From an uncultured Acholeplasmatales bacterium (lineage in GTDB: Bacteria; Bacillota_I; Bacilli_A; Acholeplasmatales; UBA5453), in contig CAKMJY010000097.1 of the NCBI GenBank assembly GCA_927433595.1, positions 1 through 44,369 of the forward strand: a stretch of 44,369 nucleotides of DNA, read 5' to 3'. The translations under genes and the position numbers were made by a program. Below, piece after piece: positions 38,093-44,369 of this stretch (its first letter is position 1; each line of letters opens with the position of its first letter). The notes below the pieces were generated by a model, which ran no database searches, was not told the DNA's origin, and saw only the letters and a list, made by a program, of their open reading frames with translations.

Positions 38093-38791
38093 CTATATAA
38101 ACGGCTCAATGATTGGTTTAATTTCATATGTAACGTCTTTTTCATCATAGGATGAATCATTCACTTTTGAACTGACGGGATATATGTTAAGTGTGTCTTT
38201 GAAAGGCTTCAATAATTGTTGTAAGAAATCTAAATCTTTATGACTTGGATCTAACCAAATCTTGGCTTCTGCTTCAGATAGTATGACAGGCATTCGGTCA
38301 TGAATTTTTGACATATCACCATTCGCATTGGTGGTGATGATGGTCGTAGAAAAAAACTTTTTATCCTCATCATGCCAAATGGTATATAGCCCAGCCATGC
38401 CAAATACGCCTTTATGGGGCAAGGTGATTCTATACGCTTGTTTTGAGGTTTGTTGCGTTTGCCACTCATAAAAACCATCGGCGAGAATGACACATCTTTT
38501 GGTCTCGAAAGAACCTTTAAATGCTTTTTTATCTCTCAATGATTCAGACTTAGCATTGATCATTTGATACCCGATTTTTTTGTCTTTTGAAAAAGGTGGT
38601 ACGAAGCCCCAATGGATTAAACCACATCTAAACTTTGTGCCATCGCTCAGTAAGGCAATGACCGATTGGCCAGGGGAGACATTATATCTAGGTAACTGAA
38701 TGTCTTTACTGATTTCTTTGATACCATACGTTTTGTCCAAATAAATCTTTAAATCACTGACTGTGATCGCAACACTGACTCTGCCACACAT
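38093..38791 (-). CDS. SRAP/YedK (HMCES-like) abasic-site-processing protein
   Basis: MCGRVS with Cys2, NAKSESLRDKKAF, CVILADGFYEWQ, KIHDRMPVIL. Confidence 0.92.
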   Translation of the reverse strand: MCGRVSVAITVSDLKIYLDKTYGIKEISKDIQLPRYNVSPGQSVIALLSDGTKFRCGLIHWGFVPPFSKDKKIGYQMINAKSESLRDKKAFKGSFETKRCVILADGFYEWQTQQTSKQAYRITLPHKGVFGMAGLYTIWHDEDKKFFSTTIITTNANGDMSKIHDRMPVILSEAEAKIWLDPSHKDLDFLQQLLKPFKDTLNIYPVSSKVNDSSYDEKDVTYEIKPIIEPFI

Positions 38792-38944
38792 ATGACCACT
38801 TCCTTAAGACTATTATACTTTATGTAGTCAAATATGAATAGAATTATGACTGCCTTACCAATCGTGCTAAAGGGTTACATCCTGTAATGTTTGCTTTTAA
38901 ATGTGGCTTTATTTAGGTATAATAAGAGATAGAGGAGTGATACT

Positions 38945-40243
38945 ATGGCAAAAGATACAAAAGAAAGTTTAAGAAGTTTAAACATCTACCAGATCTTCTT
39001 AAGACAACACACAGAAGCAGGTACTTTTTTATCACTAATAAAAGACTTACCAAGAATTAAAACGTTAGGTATGGACTACATTTACCTACTACCAATTCAT
39101 CCAATTGGTAAAGAAAATAGAAAAGGTTCGATTGGTAGCCCATATTCAATCAGCGATTATAGAGCAGTTAATCCGGACTTTGGTACAGAAGCGGATTTTG
39201 TGACATTGATAGAGAAAGCCAATCAAGAAGGTTTGAAAGTCATGATTGATGTGGTCTTTAACCATACATCACATGATGCTGTATTATTGAAAGAACACCC
39301 TGAATGGTATTACAGAAAAAACGGTAAACTTGCTGGTAAAGTAGGTGACTGGTGGGACATCACTGACCTTGACTTCACACATAGAGGTTTATGGGATTAC
39401 TTAATTGAAACCCTCGTTAAATGGGCTAAATTAGGCGTAGATGGCTTTAGATGCGATGTTGCCCCAATGGTACCACAAGCATTTTGGTTAGAAGCACGTG
39501 AGGCGGTTAAAAAGGTTAATCCAAGCCTCATTTGGCTATCAGAAACCGTACACGGTGAATTTGTTAAATATATCAGAGACTCTGGTTTTGAAGCGATGTC
39601 AGATTCAGAGACCTTTGAAGCATTTGATATTTGTTATGACTATGACATTCATCATGATTTCTTAGGGTATGTCCAACACCATAAACCACTCAATGATTGG
39701 TTAAAAGCGATGCTTAGACAAGAATACACATTCCCAAGAAACTATGTTAAACTTAGAAATTTGGAAAATCATGACCAAGAAAGAATCGCACATTTCATAG
39801 AAAACCCAATGAAGCTACTAAACATGACAGCGACCTTATTCTTCTTAAAAGGTGCGACCATGATTTATGCAGGTCAAGAGTATGGTGTGACAAAGAGACC
39901 TGATTTATTCGAAGTCGACAAAGTGGATTTATCGAATCACAATCTAGAACTCAGAAACCTAATTCATAGAATGAGTCACTTGAAGAAAGATTCTTTATTC
40001 CAAACTGGCCTATTTAACATTCACCTTCAAGATAAAGAAGCAATTGTGATTAGTTATGAAAACAAAAATTCGATGACATTTGGTATCTTTAATGTTGGTC
40101 AAGTCAAAGGTGAAGTAGAAGTTAAGCTACCTGATGGGACATACCAAAATATCTTATATCCAAATCAAGTCGTGGTCAAAGGTGGTAGACTCACTTTAAC
40201 CGATAAACCGATGGTGCTATTTGGCCTCAAACAAAATATCTAG
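38945..40243 (+). CDS. GH13 alpha-amylase-family enzyme
   Basis: DVVFNHTS, DGFRCDVAP, LSETVHG, LENHDQERIA. Confidence 0.9.
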   Translation: MAKDTKESLRSLNIYQIFLRQHTEAGTFLSLIKDLPRIKTLGMDYIYLLPIHPIGKENRKGSIGSPYSISDYRAVNPDFGTEADFVTLIEKANQEGLKVMIDVVFNHTSHDAVLLKEHPEWYYRKNGKLAGKVGDWWDITDLDFTHRGLWDYLIETLVKWAKLGVDGFRCDVAPMVPQAFWLEAREAVKKVNPSLIWLSETVHGEFVKYIRDSGFEAMSDSETFEAFDICYDYDIHHDFLGYVQHHKPLNDWLKAMLRQEYTFPRNYVKLRNLENHDQERIAHFIENPMKLLNMTATLFFLKGATMIYAGQEYGVTKRPDLFEVDKVDLSNHNLELRNLIHRMSHLKKDSLFQTGLFNIHLQDKEAIVISYENKNSMTFGIFNVGQVKGEVEVKLPDGTYQNILYPNQVVVKGGRLTLTDKPMVLFGLKQNI

Positions 40244-40254
40244 TTTTATCTATT

Positions 40255-40286
40255 AGACTTATGCAGCATTGCATAGGTCTTTTTTC
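40255..40286 (+). terminator. Intrinsic terminator after the GH13 gene
   Basis: AGACTTATGC-agcatt-GCATAGGTCTTTTTT. Confidence 0.7.
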
Positions 40287-40296
40287 TATATAAAAA

Positions 40297-40328
40297 TAAA
40301 AAACGACTCGTTTTAGGAGTCGTGTTTT
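40297..40328 (-). terminator. Terminator of the minus-strand tRNA pair
   Basis: ACGACTC...GAGTCGT with T tract on the minus strand. Confidence 0.6.
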
Positions 40329-40335
40329 CTTAGAA

Positions 40336-40409
40336 TGGCAGGCCTAGCTGGATTTGAACCAACGATGACGGAGTCAAAGTCCGTTGCCTTACCGCTTGGC
40401 TATAGGCCT
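40336..40409 (-). tRNA. tRNA-Gln (anticodon TTG)
   Basis: Minus strand: AGGCCTA/TAGGCCT acceptor, ACGGA-CTTTGAC-TCCGT anticodon arm, encoded CCA. Confidence 0.92.
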
Positions 40410-40421
40410 ATATTCTTCGCA

Positions 40422-40498
40422 TGGGGCGGCTAAAGGGAGTTGAACCCTCCAGTGCCGGAGCCACAATCCGGTGTGTTAACCGCTTCACCATAGCCGCC
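40422..40498 (-). tRNA. tRNA-His (anticodon GTG)
   Basis: Minus strand: GCGGCTA/TAGCCGC acceptor with extra 5' G (G-1), CCGGA-TTGTGGC-TCCGG anticodon arm, encoded CCA. Confidence 0.92.
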
Positions 40499-40637
40499 AT
40501 CTATGCGCAAATATTATTATACAATATTTTTCTAAGATGTAAAGAGATAAATATAGAATTTTTTACATGAGTGCTAAAAAAGTTTTCTTTATGGGCATTA
40601 TTTGGTATCATTAGATGTGGAATAAGAGGTGTTTTAT

Positions 40638-41531
40638 TTGAAATTATTAGGTAGATTATTTTTTGGATTTCTAGTGGCGTATATTGGACTGAATGTCTAT
40701 GCCCTATCCAATTTTGATATGCAAACTGCATATGTGAAGAAGTATGGTAATGAAGCAGTAGAAAATGCTGACCAAACATTCTTTAAGAGTTTATATGATT
40801 ATTATTTAGATGAAAATTTGGTTGAGGTATCAGATACTTATCAAGAAACGGTACTCAATGATGAAAATGAATCAGAAGTTGTAACCTATAGCTATAATTT
40901 ATACATGTTTTATGGCATTGCTGGCGGCAGAAACTTTATTAGAGTTCAAATGGATGATTTAGGTGGCTATGATTACTCAAAAGGCATTGAAGTAACATTC
41001 TATGTTGAAGGTGGAAATGCATTTACGTTATCCCTTTATGATATTTCAGACAGTTTCATGTTCGGTGCGGTAGATTTGAAGAAACTTTATTCACCAGATG
41101 GCGAAACAGAGTTTTATTATAATATCCTAGATGTTAAAGTCTATGCGTTAGGTGTAGATGATAACGGATTGAATACGAAAGTGAAATTATATGATTTTGA
41201 TGGTGACGTATTCTTAGATAAAGCGGATATGCAGTTGGCTGAAGCTTTAACCACACCATTAGATCCAAATGCTGCAGATAAAGTGTATCCAACCCCTGAG
41301 TCTTTAGGCCTAACTAAAGGTGTTGCACATAACTATTTCAACGAGTTCCAATGGACCTTATGGAAGAATATGGCGATGTATGTCGTTATCATTGCGTTTT
41401 TAACGTATTTACTATTCTTTAGAAAGAAAAAGTCGTACGGTACAACCAAAGGTTCACCAGTCAGATTCAAAGAAAATCTGAACTCAAAAGTCATCGAAGA
41501 GAAAGATGAAGATTTGCCACAACAAAAATAA
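40638..41531 (+). CDS. Hypothetical membrane protein (N- and C-terminal TM segments)
   Basis: Long ORF; TTG at 40638 with AAGAGGTG upstream looks a better start than the track GTG at 40629. Confidence 0.7.
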   Translation: MKLLGRLFFGFLVAYIGLNVYALSNFDMQTAYVKKYGNEAVENADQTFFKSLYDYYLDENLVEVSDTYQETVLNDENESEVVTYSYNLYMFYGIAGGRNFIRVQMDDLGGYDYSKGIEVTFYVEGGNAFTLSLYDISDSFMFGAVDLKKLYSPDGETEFYYNILDVKVYALGVDDNGLNTKVKLYDFDGDVFLDKADMQLAEALTTPLDPNAADKVYPTPESLGLTKGVAHNYFNEFQWTLWKNMAMYVVIIAFLTYLLFFRKKKSYGTTKGSPVRFKENLNSKVIEEKDEDLPQQK

Positions 41532-41535
41532 CTAT

Positions 41536-41564
41536 TGAAGAATTATGAAACGTGTGTTATATTA
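41536..41564 (+). promoter_or_regulatory. tRNA-Trp promoter
   Basis: TTGAAG-17-TATATT. Confidence 0.55.
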
Positions 41565-41580
41565 ATAATGCACGTTAATT

Positions 41581-41655
41581 AGGGATATGGTGTCAACGGT
41601 AGCACAGCGGTCTCCAAAACCGTTAGTACGGGTTCGAATCCTGTTGTCCCTGCCA
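41581..41655 (+). tRNA. tRNA-Trp (anticodon CCA)
   Basis: AGGGATA/TGTCCCT acceptor, GCGGT-CTCCAAA-ACCGT anticodon arm, encoded CCA. Confidence 0.92.
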
Positions 41656-41710
41656 TTTTACATATCAACAAGTCAAAACTTGTTTGATCATATAATTGAA
41701 TCATCCATTA

Positions 41711-41812
41711 GAGATGCCACCGGGTATCTCGGCATATTGCATTTTATTTTACATCGTTAGGTCTTTGAAGATGTGAATTAAGATGTTTTTTTATTTTTTA
41801 ATGGAGGTATTT
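41711..41812 (+). promoter_or_regulatory. Structured 5' leader of the pnuC-like gene
   Basis: 8-bp hairpin 41711-41730, GGCAT 41731-41735 complementary to ATGCC within it, second hairpin ACATC...GATGT. Confidence 0.4.
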
Positions 41813-42496
41813 ATGACATCAATTTTTCGCTATTTTAATCCACTGGAATGGTCTATTTGGGCTATTAGTATCATCACCATGACTGTCTTTTTCTTTATAT
41901 TCAATCAAACACAGTATCTTTATTTAATTGGTTCTTGGATTGGCTCAACGGCCTTAATTTTCTTATCAAAGGGTCATCCGTTTGGACAGGTATTGGTCAT
42001 TATTTTTGCAGTATTTTATGGCATAATCGCTTATTCATTTTCATATTATGGGGAAATGATTACCTACTTGTTTATGACTGCACCTATTGCTTTATTGTCC
42101 CTAATCACATGGATGAATAACCCATATGAAGGTAAAATGAGTGAGGTTAAAATCAATGTCATAAAGCAGAAGGAGTATCAGCTTCTAACGCTATTGAGTT
42201 TGGTTGTAACGGCGCTATTCTATTTTATACTGGCCTATTTTGATACAAATTACTTATGGCTTAGTACACTATCCATCCTAACCAGCTTTGTTGCGGCATA
42301 TCTAACCATGAGAAGAAGCATTTATTATGCCCTTGCTTATGCGGTTAACGATGTCGTATTGATCATTTTATGGGTACTTGCAAGCATCGAAGAGCCTGCC
42401 TATATGGCGTTGGTTATTTGTTTCATAGCCTTTTTAGTCCACGACATATATGGATTCATCAGTTGGCAAAAACGCTATATTCAACAAACCACATAA
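41813..42496 (+). CDS. PnuC-family vitamin (nicotinamide riboside-like) transporter
   Basis: LIGSWIGSTALIFLSKGHPFGQVLVIIFAVFYGIIAYSFSYYGEMITYLFMTAPIALLSLITWMNNPYEG; ATG at 41813. Confidence 0.82.
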   Translation: MTSIFRYFNPLEWSIWAISIITMTVFFFIFNQTQYLYLIGSWIGSTALIFLSKGHPFGQVLVIIFAVFYGIIAYSFSYYGEMITYLFMTAPIALLSLITWMNNPYEGKMSEVKINVIKQKEYQLLTLLSLVVTALFYFILAYFDTNYLWLSTLSILTSFVAAYLTMRRSIYYALAYAVNDVVLIILWVLASIEEPAYMALVICFIAFLVHDIYGFISWQKRYIQQTT

Positions 42497-42500
42497 CCTT

Positions 42501-42527
42501 GTACAGTTCTAAACTGTACTTTTTTTT
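42501..42527 (+). terminator. Intrinsic terminator after the pnuC-like gene
   Basis: GTACAGTT-cta-AACTGTACTTTTTTTT. Confidence 0.75.
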
Positions 42528-42599
42528 CAAATAAGGTTTAAAATGTAGCCTAATATAGGTGCTATAATAACAGTAGATAAAAAATCAGGGAGTCTACCG

Positions 42600-43394
42600 A
42601 TGCTAACATTTAAACAATTACAACATGACATCTCATTACCAATCTACGTTAAGACCTATTTTAGAAATGTCAAAATAGATCAGGCGACATTAGATAAGTA
42701 TAAAACCCGGTTGACAAGTATGACGACTGCACCGCTTAGCTATCAATCACTCACTAAGCAATATAAAGACACTTTAGTGCAGTTATATGTCATGCTTTAT
42801 AGTGCACTAGAAACTTACAATATCTATCAGTCTAAAGGCATTGGTTACGATATATTTATCGACACGATGAAGGCTTTCACGCGCTTTATGTTAGAAACCA
42901 AAAAGAAAAGTGGTATCTATCAATTTGACCGAGGATTTTGGATTTATCGACAATTATCAGCTGTTTTGTTTAGATTAGGATCTTTAGAATATGAAATTGC
43001 TACACTAGAAGGCGAAGATGTCATTAGTATTCATATTCCTTCAGATGCCTTATTGACTAAGGATGCCATTGCTGAATCCTTAAATCAATCGAAAACCTTC
43101 TTTAAAGCATACTTTAACATTGAGGGTTACCGATATTACTGTAAGTCTTGGCTATTAAGTCCAAGGTTAAAAGACGTCTTAAACCCGGATGCACGATTAT
43201 TGATTTTCCAATCTTTTTTCGAAGACTACACTTTCTATGAAGATGACTTACAATGTCTTTATTGGGTATTTGATACGAGAGACCAGGATTTTTCAAAACT
43301 AAAGACAGAAACAACCTTACAAAAGAACTTAAAAGCCTACTTATTAAAAGGCAATAAGATAGGTTCTGCCAAAGCTTTTATAAAACCTTTCTAG
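42600..43394 (+). CDS. Acyltransferase-domain protein (GNAT_C / DUF5596-like)
   Basis: ISIHIPSDALLTKDAIAESLNQSKTFFKAYF...YCKSWLLSPRLKDVL...ARLLIFQSFF pattern. Confidence 0.6.
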   Translation: MLTFKQLQHDISLPIYVKTYFRNVKIDQATLDKYKTRLTSMTTAPLSYQSLTKQYKDTLVQLYVMLYSALETYNIYQSKGIGYDIFIDTMKAFTRFMLETKKKSGIYQFDRGFWIYRQLSAVLFRLGSLEYEIATLEGEDVISIHIPSDALLTKDAIAESLNQSKTFFKAYFNIEGYRYYCKSWLLSPRLKDVLNPDARLLIFQSFFEDYTFYEDDLQCLYWVFDTRDQDFSKLKTETTLQKNLKAYLLKGNKIGSAKAFIKPF

Positions 43395-43448
43395 ACTGAG
43401 TCTATATATTCATCAAGAAATATGCGATAATTTAAGTGGGTGATATAT

Positions 43449-43850
43449 ATGAGAGTAGCACTAATAGCACATGATAAGAAGAAACCTGAAATCATCGAAC
43501 TGGCTTTAAAATACAAACACGTATTAAAAGACCACACGTTATATGCGACAGGGACAACTGGTACCTTGGTTATGGGTGAAACACAATTACCAATCATCAG
43601 AATGAAATCTGGCCCACTTGGTGGGGACCAACAAATCGGTTCAATGGTAGCGGACCATCAGTTAGATTTGGTCATCTTTTTAAGAGACCCACTCACTGCA
43701 CAACCTCATGAACCAGATGTATCGGCTTTATTGAGGTTATGTGATGTGTTTTCAATACCACTCGCAACCAATAAAACCAGCGCCGAAATCATGCTAAAAG
43801 CATTAGAGAATAAACAAATCTTTAATCGCTTCCAACAAAACAAGGTATGA
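43449..43850 (+). CDS. mgsA: Methylglyoxal synthase
   Basis: [70 protein letters not shown]. Confidence 0.95.
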   Translation: MRVALIAHDKKKPEIIELALKYKHVLKDHTLYATGTTGTLVMGETQLPIIRMKSGPLGGDQQIGSMVADHQLDLVIFLRDPLTAQPHEPDVSALLRLCDVFSIPLATNKTSAEIMLKALENKQIFNRFQQNKV

Positions 43851-44263
43851 TATTAGACCTTACCAAAACCATTGTTGACCAAATGGCTGTCTACGATGGT
43901 GACCCTGAAGTGTCATTAAAACAAATCGCAGATATCACGCGTGATGGCTATCAAAATAGCCTATTAACCATAAACATGCACGCAGGCACGCACGTGGATG
44001 GGTTAGCGCACATGCTAGAAAACAAACCCATGATAAGCGAATACCCATTAGACCGCTTTATCGGTTTAGCACGGTATGTCAATGACAATGAAGCCTATAT
44101 CAACCATGGTGAATCGATTTTGGTTGTGAACATGCAGGATAGTAGTCTAAATAAAGCGTTTGTTGAATCGATCATAAAAACAAACATCCGGATGATTGTG
44201 ATTGAAAAAGATTCAATTGATCAACCGACTTATGACATACATAAATTATTGTTCTCACATGGG
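43847..44263 (+). CDS. Cyclase family protein (kynurenine formamidase-like), apparently truncated at 3' end
   Basis: [33 protein letters not shown]; similarity by eye stops near SHG; remaining in-frame residues look unrelated. Confidence 0.75.
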
Positions 44264-44369
44264 ATCAAAAGCAGCTATGAATACGCTAGCAGAGGCCGAT
44301 GTCATCCTCGCTCTCGGCACAAGATTATCCGTGTTTGGCACCTTGCCACAATATGATATCAATTACTTC
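44262..44369 (+). other. Partial ThDP-dependent enzyme coding fragment (sulfoacetaldehyde acetyltransferase/Xsc-like central domain), runs off window end
   Basis: Frame distinct from the cyclase: [36 protein letters not shown], open to the last base; ~46% GC by hand count. Confidence 0.7.

Noticed and set aside
43449-43850. Methylglyoxal synthase overlapping the cyclase by 4 nt as a detox pathway
   Set aside because: ATGA overlap is common translational coupling and the cyclase gene is truncated, so no functional link can be argued from this window

Overview
AT-rich 44.4-kb window, probably a contig from a wall-less Mollicute of the Acholeplasmataceae/Izemoplasma type. This is inferred from codon and AT bias, many lipoproteins, a CrtI-like desaturase, and UGA used as a stop rather than Trp. 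I annotate about 37 protein genes and 4 tRNAs (Thr-CGT, Gln-TTG, His-GTG, Trp-CCA). There is no CRISPR array, rRNA or clear transposon. Housekeeping content includes a DEAD-box helicase, HtpG, DegV, an SRAP/YedK protein, methylglyoxal synthase and a GH13 enzyme. The accessory content is more interesting: (i) an ECF-type sigma factor, an RsgI-like anti-sigma and a lipid-anchored RsgI-like paralogue, divergent from a 1174-aa lipoprotein with InlB-type repeats, Ig-like domains and an apparently active pectin methylesterase domain, with a palindrome-dense intergenic region; (ii) a DUF3494 ice-binding lipoprotein next to a seven-repeat RCC1 lipoprotein; (iii) a TetR-RND pump operon with a readable operator on its promoter; (iv) a one-Cys YodB-like HxlR regulator divergent from an FMN reductase; (v) a UbiB-like kinase with altered motifs coupled to a CrtI-like oxidoreductase; (vi) candidate structured leaders before the DEAD-box gene, degV and pnuC. 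The last ~108 nt appear to encode, in a different frame, part of an Xsc-like ThDP enzyme joined to a truncated cyclase gene, which suggests a chimeric contig end. All family calls come from reading the sequence; no searches were run.
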